Counted from the first letter of the stretch, positions 49,116 to 61,544 are shown. The stretch: 64,000 nt of DNA from Rhynchonema sp. JSB1_4 (GCA_030248065.1 JASAMV010006741.1:1-64000), one strand, 5' to 3'. The notes: generated by a model not told the origin, from the sequence alone. Translations and numbers: made by a program.

Positions 49116-50700
49116 GGGCGCGCCCATGTAGGCCGACCGGGGCCGATGCGAAACATTTTTCTGACCAGGCCACATTACAGCTACAGGGTTGTGAATAATT
49201 CAACGTTGTTTTCGTATATATGCAGGGTTGTTTAAAAAAACAATGGTTAATTAAATAAATTACAAAAAAATTTTTTTTGAAGAGCCAGATATTCTGTTTT
49301 TTTTTAAATTAAAAACACGAGTTTTTCGGAAAAATAAAATCGCCTAATTCTTCCAAAAATGGCCTTTTTGAGGCATAAATTTTTGAAAATTTTTTCTAAG
49401 TTGGGTCAAATTTCCCTAAATCGCGCCTGCGGCGCTTAGTTTGACCGCCAAAATGACTCATAAAGAAGTGATGGACCTCAATTTTCAGATAAGTCAGGGC
49501 ATGCTTCTTCGGCACCATAGTTTTCTATATTGTAGCCCCACCAATCTGTGAAACGTTTATACAGAGCGTATGGAAACGAATAGGCACCATGTGTACATAC
49601 AAGTTGTACGTATACTGGCGCAGGATCATGAACAGAAACTTTTCATTTCATTCAGTGTCTTGAGAGCATCATTCACAGGGGCTCTAATTGGAGAACTCAG
49701 GTACCCGTACCGGAGAATGCCAAGTACGCCCCCTGGGGCTTAGCTTAGGATTCACATCGAATATGAGGTTTCAATCAATTTCCCATATATGCCCGCACTT
49801 TGTATAAGCATGTGAGACATGAATAAAAATGTCTGCAGATGCGGCGCGCTTATTCAGAACAACTAATTTGTTTCCAGTGGCTGCTTTTTGGAGGAGCATA
49901 TTTGGAATTCTCCGGTACATCACTCCTTTGATCAGAACTTTACCAGCTACAATACATAAACGGTAATCGTTTCCTATGGTCCTTGAATCATTATCATCTA
50001 TGTTTGGCAGGTAAAATTTAGTATTCTGCGACAATCTACGCAGTTAGTCGCCACCACGTCCGCGTGATATTTATGCTACGGACAAACACTGATAATAAAA
50101 TGGTCGTGTTACCTGATTTATCAAAGGCATGGCTATTTTGTGCTTCTCTCTTTAGATTATGCAAATGTGTAAATTGCAAATTCAGACTGCAGCTTGAAAT
50201 ATTGGTTGACAAGCACGGAACTTCTACCGGCAATTATATATATACAGTCCGCTTTTCACCGTGCACATACACGATGTGCGCTTTTCGCTGATTGGTTGAA
50301 ATATGTGTTACTCGAAAATCGCGTAGCATACCGTTTACTGCGGTTGCTCAAACAATTTGTGTCCCCTGGTGACGTTTCATCCGCCAATGTTCAAGAATAA
50401 AGCGTTTTAAATTAATTTGATTGAACAAATTTCTATAATCTAAAGAAAAAAAGCACAAAATAGCCATGCCCTTGATAAATCAGGTACCAGCACACCCAAC
50501 GCGAACTCACACGCATAGCTGCATATACGAAAACAACGTTGAGTTATTCACAACCCTGTAGCTGTAATGTGGCCTGGTCAGAAAAATGTTTCGCATCGGC
50601 CCCGGCCCTGTCGGTGCGCCCATGTAGGCCAGGGCGGGGCCGGGGCCTCGGACATAGATTATTTTTCATGGCCCCTGCCCTGGCCTACATGGGCGCGCCC
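49116..50700. mobile_element. Foldback element GGGCGCGCCC, 1585 bp
   Basis: Terminal repeats GGGCGCGCCCATGTAGGCC are inverted at the two ends, flanked by TTA on both sides (49113-49115, 50701-50703). Arms of about 110 bp pair 49116-49222 with 50515-50612. A second arm pair, TACCTGATTTATCAA..GGCATGGCTATTTTG, occurs near 50111 and inverted near 50457. The last 85 bp (50617-50700) form a separate GC-rich hairpin. The left arm is interrupted at 49223 by a hAT-like insertion. Confidence 0.82.
49223..49470 (+). mobile_element. hAT-like element fragment nested in the foldback
   Basis: CAGGGTTGTTTAAAAAAAC follows the left arm abruptly. A/T homopolymer blocks and GCGCCTGCGGCGC follow, as in the element at 26523-27230. 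The right end was not found, so the given end is approximate. Confidence 0.6.
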
Positions 50701-51127
50701 TTAGGTACACTGAACAATAAAATGGAGAGCGCGAAAAGCTAAACTTGGTCCTATTTCAGTTTATGCATAGTGCTTGAACGCATCTTTTTCAGCTTTCATG
50801 CGCTTTGGTGCCAAATGATGCCTCGACCGTGGAACGGAACTTGGACTATTATTGGCTGCTGTTCGTGGCCCAGTTAATGCGTGTGATTTTACCCGTATGG
50901 CTGACACTACAGTCATCAGGTGCCGAAAATGGTCTCTTGACTTGTAAAATGACAATCACCGTTTGACTACCGTTTTCACAAACGCTGCGAAGATGGACGA
51001 AGTAACAACGTCGCCGTTCGAGGGACTTTACGCTGTCATCCGCTTTCAATTCAATCAATTCAATGTTCGCGGTAGCACAAAACGCATCAAATAAGTGTGG
51101 CACGACGCCAAAAGCATACTGTCCTGC

Positions 51128-52140
51128 TTCTAAAGTTGATAAACATATCTATTGGTCGCACAATGACTATATAAGAATTGGTCAAATATTTTTCCTGAAT
51201 CGTAAAGAGGGAAAGTGACGGGGCAATGACGTTGCGTTGCGTGATCGCACACAAAGTATGTAGTAAAGAGAATGTTTCAGACCTGCGGCAACGTGGTTGA
51301 TCTGCTAGATTATTTTTAGCTGAATATGTTTTGTCACAAATACAAGTAGCATACAGTAGTGGTTAAGGTTGAACCTGAAGATCAGGGTAGATGAATTCTG
51401 ATTTAGTCATTGCGCGACCAATATACTACTGAAACAGGAAGACGTATGTGTGTATGTGTGTATGTATGTATATGTGGCCCCCTCCCTCGGAAGGGCGGAC
51501 GGGTCAATTTTCACGGGTAGCTTTGGGTATGCTAACGGGTCTTCGGGGGGGGGGGGGGCACGGCACGGGCGCGGCGCTGTAGCCGTGCCCTGGGCACGGG
51601 TCCCGACTAGTTTGCAAATAAAATATGAAAGATGTGAGACTTAAAAGTGCTGAAAAATGTTGATGAAAATAGATATTGTTTTCAACCCCGAGGTACAGGA
51701 AAGAGGCCCCAATGCTTGACCGCATCCCTTTGTCAACAATGTCTGAAAATTTCACTGTCCCATGACACCTCACCAGATACAGACGTTGTTACACTGAACA
51801 GTTGCAGAACCAGCAACAGCATACATACGTATTGGTCGCACAATGATCATATAAGAATTCGTCAAATCAATCCTGATTTTCACGTTCACTCACTCTTAAT
51901 TGTGATTCGTGATTCGTGATTGTGCTATTTGTGATTCTCACAAAACATTTTCACCTGAAAATAATTCAGCAGATCCACCACGTTGGCGCAGGTCTGAAAC
52001 ATCCTCTTTACTACATGCTTTGTGTGCGATCACGCAACGCAACGTCACCACCCCGTCACTTTCCCTCTTTACGATTCAGGAAAAAAAATTGACCAATTCT
52101 TATATAGCCATTGTGCAACCAATACATACTTCATGTTTGT
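51128..52140. mobile_element. Foldback element with a Helitron-like insertion
   Basis: Left arm 51128-51275 (CTATTGGTCGCACAATGAC, GTTGCGTTGCGTGATCGCAC) is mirrored at 52010-52140. Further partial copies of the TATTGGTCGCACAATGA unit lie near 51410 and 51830. A 191-bp Helitron-like piece occupies 51420-51610. No TSD was resolved, and the outer borders are approximate. Confidence 0.7.
51420..51610 (+). mobile_element. Short Helitron-like element, 191 bp
   Basis: It matches both ends of the element at 36645-37345: TATACTACTGAAACAGGAAG at the left, and GGTCAATTTTCACGGGTAGC, a G run, then ACGGGTCCCGACTAG at the right. The C/T-rich middle is missing. The leading TC is changed to AA, so this copy may be inactive. 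Confidence 0.78.
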
Positions 52141-52241
52141 AGACAGTTGCCGAGTAGTCATAGAAGATTCCATTTTCCCATTAAAGGTGCTGGTTAACAA
52201 CCATTCGACCGCGCTTGATCTTGGGGGGTAGTATATTTTAA

Positions 52242-52890
52242 AGGGGGCCTTTCGCATTTCAAACAGCATTCAAACTTTGCACGCACTTGAATATTGTTCA
52301 GGGCGTTATTAAACTCTCACGCACCAAGAACCCAATCTGCAGCATGCGACCAGGAGATGCACTTTAAGAACAACATCCGGGAACAAAGTGTGCCGCGGAC
52401 CAGCCCAATTTATACCTGCGCATTCAGGCAAACAGCTTGATCAAAAAGGTGTCAAGGCGAATGAATGTTTCGCATGAAACGTGCAACACCACTAACTATG
52501 GAATTTCGCTTTTCTTTATATTTCGAATTTCAACGAATTGTTCCAGCGCGACAAGCAGACCTTGAAACATTTAGCAGCCACGCATGAACAATTCGTTGCA
52601 ATTCGAAATAAAAAGAAAAGCGAAATTCGATAGTGAGGCAGGGGCAAATATCGTGCGAAACATTCTGCGCCTTGCCCGCCCTTGTCATCAGGCGAGTTGC
52701 CTGAATGCGCAGGTAGAAATTGGGCTGGTCCACATTTGATTGTGTTCGCGGATGTTCCTCTTGAATGGCATCTCCTGGCCGGCCGCATGCTGAACGTTAG
52801 ACCTCCGGTGTGTTTGACTTTTATGACGCGTTGACCGCTGTCTAAACACATGCGAAGTTTGAAGGAGGTTTGAAATGCGAAAGGCCCCCT
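52242..52890. mobile_element. Nested TTAA-flanked element, 649 bp
   Basis: Ends AGGGGGCCTTTCGCATTTC and GAAATGCGAAAGGCCCCCT are inverted; TTAA flanks both (52238-52241, 52891-52894). The other arm of the host foldback (near 54110) shows the uninterrupted sequence GTATATTTTAACAAAGT (as complement), proving insertion with TTAA duplication. Inner arms around AATTTGCAATTCGAAATAAA-type sequence also fold back. Confidence 0.88.
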
Positions 52891-53350
52891 TTAACAAAGT
52901 TTGGACATCGTGTTACTAGACCCTAATCTGGCGAACCGATTGGTTGCTTCCTGATGTTTCACGGCCACGTTGAAGTTTGCCCCTGGTGAAAAAGACCGAA
53001 AAAATTTGAAATGCTGCTGTGACACGAATAGGCTGTTTCAAATTTTGATACTGGAGTGACAGCAACCTCCAACATTGTGGCGAAAACCGCAATGCACAAT
53101 AGCTATTAAAACGTCCGCATTGTTGAATAAAAAAATAAAAGGTTTCAGAAACCTGGCCATTTTTTTATTATCTATGAAATAATGAATTTATATGGCTCTA
53201 TAAATGGGCTCTATCAATGAAATAAGTTGTCAATTACAAATAAAAATCCTCTAATTATCAAGTTTTTTGTTTGTACTCCCCAGTTTTCAAAACCCTACAC
53301 AGCTCACACAATGTTTACCACAACATGCGCAAGGCAGCCATTCCACAGCG

Positions 53351-53593
<243 letters not shown>

Positions 53594-54236
53594 GCTTGCC
53601 AGCAGTGAAACATTACTGTGTTGTCGCTACCGGCTGTGTGTTGTCGTTGTGTGTGTGCTGTGGAATGGCTGCCTTGCGCATGTTGTGGTAAACGTTGTGT
53701 GAGCTGTGTAGGGTTTTGAAAACTGGGAAGCACAAACAAAAATCATTTTAAAATCATTCAAAAATTATTTGTAATTGACAATTTTATTTCATTCACCACA
53801 GATGCTTAAAATTATACGAGTAGAAAATCCTAACAAAAAATGGCCAAGTTTCTGAAACCTTTTATCTTTTTATTCAACAATGCGGACGTTTCAATAGCTA
53901 TTGTGCATTGCGGTTTTCGCCACAATGTTGGAAGTTGCTGTCACTCCAGTATCAAACTTTGAAACAGCCTATTCGTGTCGCAGCAGCGTTTCAAATTTTT
54001 TCGGTTTTTTTCACCAGGGGCGAACTTCAACGTGGCCGTGAAACATCAGGAAGCAACCAATCGGCTCGCCAGATTAGGGTCGAGTAACACGATGTCAAAA
54101 CTTTGTTAAAATATACTACCCCCAAGATCAAGCGCGGTCGAAGGGTTGTTAACCAGCACCTTTAAACCGGGCAACCGGATATCGCATGCTCTCAGAATCC
54201 AGCCTTTCGCAATAAAATGTCACTGTATATAATCTG

Positions 54237-54607
54237 CGATCACAAAAACAACGTTCAAACAAGATAAGACACGTAAAAATTGTCACAATTAATTTTTAAA
54301 ATTTTGTTTTCAGGAACAAACGCGAGCTTGTGCCGACTTACGCTCACCCTTTTGATCAGGCAACAGCAGAACATTTAGCAGGAAATCCAACCAGCTCAAC
54401 TGCCAGCAGCCACGTGTGAAATGTTTCACAAAGGTTTCATCTGTCAGCGAGCTGGTTCTTGTCTCAGTCTCACTGCCTTTCATGATCAAAAGGGTGAGCG
54501 TAAGTCGGCACAAGCTCGCGTTTGTTCCTGAAAGCAACTTTTCAAAGATAAATTCTGACAGTTTTAAAGTGGTTTATCTCGTTTGATCGTTGTTTTTGTG
54601 ACCGTTG
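54237..54607. mobile_element. Foldback repeat
   Basis: A 51-bp arm (54310-54360, with GAACAAACGCGAGCTTGTGC) is repeated perfectly in inverse at 54483-54533. An outer pair joins GATCACAAAAACAACG at 54238 with CGTTGTTTTTGTGACC near 54590. No coding potential is visible. Confidence 0.78.
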
Positions 54608-55204
54608 GACATAAACAGTCTAACTGCGTAGTAAAAAAGCAAGCATGAGATATATGTACGGTTTCCCGCCTTAAGCAGATTTCCCGTTGTTTGCTTCTCG
54701 TTAAATGCCAGTATTTCCCACCTGGGTGACAGAAAGTACATAGATCGAACCGATACCGGGGTATGGTTTCAGGCTGCGATTTCGACAAACTATTTGCTTA
54801 TTACTGAGAAAGACGTCAAAAACAGTTTTTAAATTGATGGCGTGTAAACAAACAAACATGTATTACACAAATGACCATAAAACAAAAAACACAGAAATGT
54901 GTGTGCTCTACAAGTCGCAAAAAAATACCGATCACTTTGTTACTAACCACCGAAGCACCGAAGAACCAGAACACAAGATTATACTGGTTCCACGGCGTAA
55001 GCCGCTTTGGGAAATCGAATAAAAATGCACATGTACTGTAGTACTTTGTCTCCAATCAGTTGAGAGAGAGCTACACAAAAGAATAAATATCACGATATTC
55101 GCGTTACGCAAAGGAAAACCAGCAAAAGGCGATGCTGATAAGTGTGCATTCTGCCCACTACGTTTTAGAAAGATTTGTGTATCGTCCAACCACCAGCTTA
55201 TGCC

Positions 55205-55400
55205 ACGATCGCGGTTCCATGTGTGTTTCCAAACATTTCGAAAACAAAGGAAAGAGAAATTGGGTATGTTTATGTGTTGTCGATTTCTCTTTATTTTGTT
55301 TTTGAAAACTTTCGAAACACGTGGAATCGTAACAGGCGTCTCATGAGCTGGTGGTTAGACTATACATGCCGTTGTGCACTATATGCAAACTTATGGACCG
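55205..55400 (+). repeat. Dispersed repeat R3, diverged copy
   Basis: It shares TTTCGAAA/CACGTGGAA and GTCTCATGAGCTGGTGGTTAGAC with pieces near 27300-27580 and 63120-63215. The 54608-55204 interval before it shows nothing I can annotate. Confidence 0.5.
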
Positions 55401-55667
55401 GATCAATCAATGATGTGAGTTTAGTGTCGATGCTTGTGGCATACAATTACGGCAAAGCAGGGTTGGGCAAAAAAAGGTTTTTGAAAAAATTTAAAAAAAA
55501 TTTTTTTTTAAATTTTTCGGGGGAACAAAATGTTCTAAAACGTCCAAAAATGGCCTTTTGGGGGTTATTTTTTTGTCATTTTTTCTCAAGGGTCGAAAAA
55601 TTTTCTTCACAAAATCACTTTTGGGGCATGTATTTGGTATCTAAGATGCCCCAAATGATGTTATTAT

Positions 55668-56697
55668 CAGTGTTCGAACGGGATTCATTTTTAATCCCGG
55701 GATCGGGATCGGGATTGGGATCAAGAAAGTGTCGGGTCGATCGTCCGGTTTTACCCGTCCGCCGGATTCAGATAGTCCAAAAGCAATAGTTTTTATCATT
55801 TTATGCATAAGATCAAGTTAATGTCACAGCCACCATGAAACATGTTTATCACACATGGATAAACACCCGGACAGTGATCAAAGCCAATTGAAATCGAGAA
55901 TAGCTGATGCGGATAAGTTCAAAGATCATAATTGTAGTCGATCAGTGGCAAAGCCTTTACAGAAAGACAAGCATTTCACCATTTTATGGTTTCAAGCAGT
56001 ATCTTTGGTCATCAAACAAATCAGCTGCACTGGAAAAGAGCTGTTCAGAAGGCGCACTCGCAGGCGAAGCGCTTAGATTTTTGGAAGCTAGACGTGCCAG
56101 TCGCGAACTTTGTCTCATTTGTTGCTGACCAGACAACATTTCCTCGAACTGAGTCCCTTCGTTTGAAGAAACTTAGTGTAAGCGTTCAGTTCTAGCTCGA
56201 TTTGTTCGCGGTTGGTGATGCTTGCGTTCATCACGCTCGGATCAGCCGTCGAGCACCTCTTGGGGGCGCGGCCATGCAAACACGGTTGTGGCCGCGGTCA
56301 GCAATAATTCTATGTCCAAACCGCCGCGAGTTTGCATGGCCGCACTTGCGGATTGCGGTTTGCGTCATCGAAACATTTATTTAGCCAACACACAAAAATG
56401 AACCAATCAGCGCTGTGCACGGGCACGTCTGCGACGTTGGCTCTACGCTGATGGGTTAATTTTTGTGTGTTCAGCCAAATAAATGTTTCAGTGACCCCAA
56501 CCGCACCCGCAAGTCGGCCATGCACACGGGGCGGTTATTGGACATAAATATTTTTCTACCCGCGCCTGCGTTTGCATGGCCGCGCCCTTACAACAGCTTG
56601 GCAATTATATTCATAATTTTTACTTTTTGTTCTCAAACTTAATCCCGATCCCGGTACTTTTTTGCGGGATCGGGATCGGGATCCCGTTCGAACACTG
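55668..56697. mobile_element. Nested element with CGGGAT word arms, 1030 bp
   Basis: Ends CAGTGTTCGAACGGGAT and ATCCCGTTCGAACACTG are flanked by the 8-bp duplication GTTATTAT (55660-55667, 56698-56705). The related hAT-like copy near 30740 has the uninterrupted GATGATGTTATTATACCTT. CGGGATCGGGAT words follow each end. It in turn contains the element at 56264-56587. Confidence 0.9.
56264..56587. mobile_element. Innermost foldback element, about 324 bp
   Basis: Ends GGGCGCGGCCATGCAAAC and GTTTGCATGGCCGCGCCC are inverted, followed on the right by TTA; the left flank is TGG, so the TSD is not clean. Inner arms CATCGAAACATTTATTT and AAATAAATGTTTC also pair. A relic of the same family appears near 59057-59165. 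Confidence 0.78.
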
Positions 56698-56940
56698 GTT
56701 ATTATACCTTACCGTGATACATGAGACAAAGTATGCATGTACTTACATGGTACTTGGATGTCATACCACATCGGGTCGGTCATATACGACTCATACACAA
56801 AAGTGACTTGTCATTTAAAGTTGCGTTTTTTCGCGATTTTGCGCGTTTTTTAGGCAAATTTGGTAAAATTTCCCCGAATCTGAGACTTTCTAAAAAAATT
56901 TTTTTCCAACCCTGCGGCAAAGATACATAAAGGCAAACTG

Positions 56941-57118
56941 CGTCAACACGAGCCCGGTTTCGAAGGCAGCGTGTATTCAAAACGAATAGAAAGAGAAAGA
57001 CCTCATGCTCCATTTTGTATTCTTCAACGTGTAACATTTCCCAAATCAGCAGCCACGTATGAATGTTTTACCATTCTGCCAGCTGCGAAATCGAGCTCAT
57101 GTTGATGTAGTTGCCTTT
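56941..57118 (-). mobile_element. Short foldback MITE M2, copy 3
   Basis: It has CAACACGAGCCCGGTTTCG at the left, and the interior CGTGTAACATTTCCCAAATC is in reverse orientation relative to copies 1 and 2. It lies 64 bp past the stop codon of sushi gene B, as copy 2 lies close past gene A. Confidence 0.82.
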
Positions 57119-57181
57119 ATATTGTGATCTGTTGTGTCACGTTTTGGTGCCACTGCAGATCTTCATGACATTACTTAGTGC

Positions 57182-60100
57182 TCATTTGAAGCAGGCCCAG
57201 CGATGACTGACCGGGGCGCCGTTAAATGTCCACTGTCCAGCCGAGCATTGGATCGTGAATGGACCTGGGCCCCCGAGGTCGGCGTCCGAATTCGACACCT
57301 GTAACGCAACCAATCGCTTCTCACCTTGCAAGAGCACCACACATGGACGGACAAAACGATTTCCAGCCAAGTCAACGTCAAACCAGGTGGCTGACAGAGT
57401 TTCGATGTACATACTACTGTATGAATTGAGGAACGAGCAGGAGTAAGATTTTGTACATGAACATTGCCAACTCACCCCTCCGCTGTTGTCCGAGTCCCAG
57501 TGCACAGCTCTCATATCTTGATTGCACTCCAGCATCACCGTGTCACCATCATTGGTCAAACCAGCCGTGTTGGTAGGCATGGTATTCAAGGCGTTGGCCC
57601 CGTTCCCGTTCTGATTTGATATCTCAAGCGTTTGACAGCCGCTGGCTGCAATTTCAGTCGGTCGGGTAAGCAACCGGTAGTCATCGGTTTCTATGTTCAT
57701 CAGGCTTTTTAAGCAGGATTGTCCAACATAGAGACTTACAGCACGTGTAGGCATCGTTGAGCGCCGGTGCATTATTTCCCTGCGAGTCCTCCCAAATGCC
57801 GGCACCGTCTCGGTCGCAACAGATGACATATTTGGGATTGAGAGGCGAAAGAAAGTTAACTTCCATATTATCAGCTTCATTCGTGTAGAAAAACCTGTGT
57901 TGAGCAAAGAATCACCAATGTGAACAAACTTGCAGATCCCATCCGGTTTGCGGCGAAGGGTTAATTTCGCGCTTTTCGATTCAAGCAACGCACAGGGCAT
58001 AAATTCTGAATTAGTTGCCTTTTGACTATACTAAAGAAAGTTTGATCCAAATGAGCAGACTGTAGTTGATGAAGTAATTTTTGCATGAGTATACAATTTT
58101 TGTGTGTACGACTGTGCGCAATTTGAGCGTGCAAAGTTGATTTAGGGGAAATTTTCATTCTTCTTCCGAGCCTGAAGGTTCATTTCAGGCACCACTTCGA
58201 CACCAGAGGCGGTCACACCGCTTGTGCTATAATGCTAATACCCATCAAACATTTCTCACCGTCCTGTACAACTGAATTCAATACAGTCGCCGGGGAAGTA
58301 GCGAGGTTTGGCGACTGTCGGCTGCGGTATGAATGAACCTGGTGTTGTACCAGCAGGCAGGTTCATAAGGGTGGGTGGTGTACAGGCTGAAATTAGTTGA
58401 AAGCTGAACTTCCGTTTGCCGGCCGTTAGCAATAATCAATTATTTGGCGAATAGTGGCAATTAAGCAGAAGAGAAAGTAACGGACTTCAAATTTGATTGC
58501 TTATCTATGAAAACAAAGCCACCCACTCATGTAGCATCGGAAATCAGTGGGAAACCAGCTGCCATCTGGTTTACACGTGGTCATTCCGTCGCGCAGCGTC
58601 GGCAGCGCACAAGCACTGTCCTTGATCAGTCGTGTAGTGCTGAATGAAATAACAATGAGAAATTCGAGGAAACACACGCCAACTGAGATTTATTACATGT
58701 ATGCTGTACATAACATTCTTGATTGTGTCGAATTCTCGAAAAAGTTCAATTGTGTGCAATGCTTGCGAGGAAGCGATTCTCGAGGATTGCTTGTGCAATG
58801 AAAATAGCGGATGATGACAACTTAAAGCTGACTGTCCTCAATAATTGTTATGTGCCTAGGCTGCGAATCGATAAATGCGGAATGCGGAAGCTGGTGAGCA
58901 GATAAACGTGGAACGGTAAACTTCTGCATTTCGCATTCCGCGTTTACCTGCTCACCTTTGCGGCATGGTGCCGTGCTTGTGTGACGATGACAACATGACG
59001 AAGCCATAATTTTTCACGCCAAACAATTTTTCTTTACCACGAATTCATTTTCATTTGGGCGCGGCTAGGAGACATGGTTGCGGTTCACAAATAAAAACAA
59101 TGCCCAAGGACCGCGCCGCGTCTGCCTGGTCGCATTTGCAGTTGGGGATTGCGGTTCACGTTCGAGTGATCAGATCGGACATAGTAGACACATCACGTGG
59201 TCGACTAACGGAATTAAGCTTAGAGGCTGCAGAACACGTGTCTGGGGCAGGGTTGGAAAAAATTATTTTTAAACAAGTTTTTAAAAAATGTTTTTTAAAA
59301 AGACTCAGATACGAGGTAAAATTTGCCTAAAAACGCGCCAAAACGCGAAAAATGCAACTTTAATTGACAAGTCACTTTTGTGACTTGGTTTGCATCACTT
59401 ATGAAAGGTATTTACGTCATTTCGGTGCGGTCTGTGCTTAATATGGACCGATGATTGCTGCTCTGTGGTATCAGACACAACAGTTTGTGGTCGATTAAGC
59501 AAGATTCACAACCACACAGAATTGAGAATATACATAAGCTGCAGAAATATGTACATGCCCCCAAAGGTGATTTTGTGACGAAAATTTTTCGACCCTTGAG
59601 AAAAAATGACAAAAAATAACCCCATAAAAGGCCATTTTTGGACGCTTTAGAACATTTTTGTTCCCCCGGAAAATTAAAAAAAATTAAAAACAATTTTTTT
59701 CAAAAACATTTTGTTGCCCAACCTCATGTCTGGGTAAGACAAAACGTGATATTGAGCGTTGGTACTCTCATGTCAATGACGCAGCTTTAGCAGGTCCGCG
59801 TAGCCAAAGTGGAATATGGAAAATGGGGGTGAAATTTTTTCTGTTTTCCATTTCCCCATTTTCCGAAATGACTACACGCATAGTGGAACTTGGAATGAAA
59901 TGAAGCGAAACATATTCTGCGCAAAATATGACCAGTGGCTGAATTTTGAGCGGAACAGAAAATGTTTTTGTCAAGAGAACACAGACTGGTCCAGAAAATG
60001 TTTAGTTTCACTTCCATTTACCATTCTAGGATATGCGTGGACAGAAAACGGAAATGGAAAACTTGGGCATAGAAAACATTTCATTTCCATTTTCCAATAT

Positions 60101-60336
60101 GGCTAACACGCCTTAAAAACAGACAAATGAGAAAAGGGCTTAGAAAAATTCTTAGAAAGATACCTTTTGAAGTGCATGCAAAACTCACTCGGCTGGCATA
60201 GCAGTGTCACACGTCAAAGTTATCATTGTGCCCACTGTCACCTGCACTGGATCTCCAACGGCGCCACCTGTTATTCCACTGATCATCGGGTCCGGGTCAG
60301 TGCCAGCCATTCGATCGATATTTGCCGTCAGACACA
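57182..60336 (-). CDS. Gene B: paralogue of the C-terminal part of gene A, six exons
   Basis: Exons in transcript order: 60336-60189, 58639-58527, 58386-58260, 57894-57740, 57645-57476, 57298-57182. Lengths 113, 127, 155, 170 and 117 nt equal those of the last five exons of gene A; the first is 148 against 121 nt, an in-frame difference of nine codons. The joined frame gives 275 residues after the split first codon, with TCKPDGSWFPTDFRC, PRYFPGDC, CCDRDGAGIWEDSQGNN, LHWDSDNSGG and WACFK at the end. Protein sequence has drifted while every frame and splice site is kept, which argues for a working gene. Exons upstream of 60336 were not found; they may be beyond repeats or outside the window. 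Probable role: secreted protein with sushi-like modules, as for gene A. Confidence 0.82.
58866..58968. repeat. Short inverted repeat in gene B intron 1
   Basis: GGTGAGCAGATAAACGTGGAA pairs with TTCCGCGTTTACCTGCTCACC, with GCGGAATGCGG words beside it. A small foldback relic is likely. Confidence 0.6.
59057..59165. mobile_element. Relic related to the GGGCGCGGCC element
   Basis: GGGCGCGGCTAGGAGACATGG and later GGGGATTGCGGTTCACGT resemble the ends and interior of the element at 56264-56587. Only one side is recognisable. Confidence 0.4.
59247..59726 (-). mobile_element. hAT-like element in gene B intron 1, about 480 bp
   Basis: CAGGGTTGG at the left and GCCCAACCT at the right are flanked by TGTCTGGG (59239-59246, 59727-59734), with one or two bases altered at the termini. 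The interior is the reverse complement of parts of 30600-31110, including AAGTCACTTTTGTGACTTGG. Confidence 0.8.
59801..60105. mobile_element. Foldback element with GGAAAATGG word arms
   Basis: TAGCCAAAGTGGAATATGG at the left and CCATTTTCCAATATGGCTA at the right are inverted. The arms repeat GGAAAATGGGG and CATTTCCATTTTCC words. It is in gene B intron 1, 84 bp after the end of exon 1. Confidence 0.7.
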
Positions 60337-60372
60337 CTAAATAAGTTATTCAAGCTAAATTACTCGAAAATA

Positions 60373-60550
60373 TTGAGGTGCGGTTATACTCGTTCCGCGG
60401 AATAGAAGGAACGGGGGATGACATTCCGCTGAAATGGTTATACTTCGCCCGAGGAATAGCGTAGACGAGTATAGCCACGTGACGCGCAACGATCTGATGT
60501 AACTGACAAGGAACGAAAAAACGTTCCGCGGAATAGAAAGAACGAAGTCA
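60373..60550. repeat. Inverted repeat with TTCCGCGGAATAG words
   Basis: GCGGTTATACTCGTTCCGCG at the left pairs with ACGAGTATAGCCACG near 60475, and CGTTCCGCGGAATAGAA recurs near 60524. It lies 37 bp upstream of the first identified exon of gene B, so it may have displaced upstream exons. Confidence 0.65.
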
Positions 60551-60667
60551 AAACATCTTGACTTTCCGGACAGTTCCTTCCTTTGATCTGTCGAAACTTT
60601 CAAATTTTCAAATTTAGATTTTCAAATCTGAGCCAGAGCGATTTGGGTTGCCAACGTGCTAAGGCGT

Positions 60668-61280
60668 CCAAACATGGATGACTTTTCAAAAAATGGAACA
60701 AGCACTGGCTAAAAATGGCTTTTTGGATTCGCCCCTCCCCTGGCCAAAAGCTGGATCCGCAACTGGAGTGTGCACAGTTTTCTTTGCTTCGTGTCGTATT
60801 TTTGGAAGCAATGAGGCACGCCAAGCATTGCTTCGATCCCGAATCGGGCCTAGGTCCGCACCGGTTGAAACCGATCGCCATTTGAATAAAAGAAAAGCGA
60901 AAACACCCTATCCGTTCCACTCATGCCGTTATCCGGGTGTCAAGCTCGACTTAGGAGGAGCAGAGTACTATGCGAAAACAGAAACGACCCGACTTCGATG
61001 CAACGGTTGTTGCAAAAGGTTAAAGCTTCTTTAGATCAATGATGATGAAGCTTGTTATCATAATCCTACTATGCACTTCAGAAAGCTCGTCGGCAGAAGC
61101 GGCCGTTGAAACACATCAAGATTGTACGCATATTTTGTCTAATTTTATTGCATTCTGAATAATATTCAGAGCAAAGAAGACTGTGCACACTCCAGTGGCG
61201 GATCCAGCTTTTGGCCAAGAGAGAGACGAATCCAAAAAGTTATTTTTAGCCAGTGCTTGTTCCATTTTTGAAAAGTCATC
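60668..61280. mobile_element. Foldback element with arms of about 110 bp
   Basis: Left arm 60672-60785 (GATGACTTTTCAAAAAATGG, GGCCAAAAGCTGGATCCG) is mirrored at 61165-61280 (CGGATCCAGCTTTTGGCC, CATTTTTGAAAAGTCATC). The 380-bp centre is unique and has no convincing frame. No TSD was found. Confidence 0.75.
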
Positions 61281-61544
61281 TTTATCTAGTGCTTGTTTAG
61301 AATTTTTTGCTTTTTGCACCAACTATGTAGTAAATAAAATGTAACCATGCGCGCGAAATTTTTGCACTTTTTACGATCGAGAGCCAACGTTCATCGAAAA
61401 TGGGTGTATCGGACTCGGAAGCGGATTTTTGGACTTCTGAAGTGTATCAGAGTGAAAATTCTGCGATTTAGGGTCCTTTTTCCTTCTTCCTTCCGAACCG
61501 GTGGCCCCCTTCAGGGGCCAAATGCACCAAAGGCCCCTGTGCCC

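Larger units (their letters stand above)
55458..56914 (+). mobile_element. hAT-like element with nested insertions, 1457 bp
   Basis: Ends CAGGGTTGGGC and CCAACCCTG are flanked by the 8-bp duplication CGGCAAAG (55450-55457, 56915-56922). Both ends of its body match 30590-31110 of the 3.3-kb element. The body is interrupted at 55668-56697 by another element. Confidence 0.9.

Noticed and set aside
57182..58000. A single 272-codon minus-strand frame
   Set aside because: It only spans several gene B exons by reading through introns; canonical splice sites and the equal exon lengths in gene A show the true structure.
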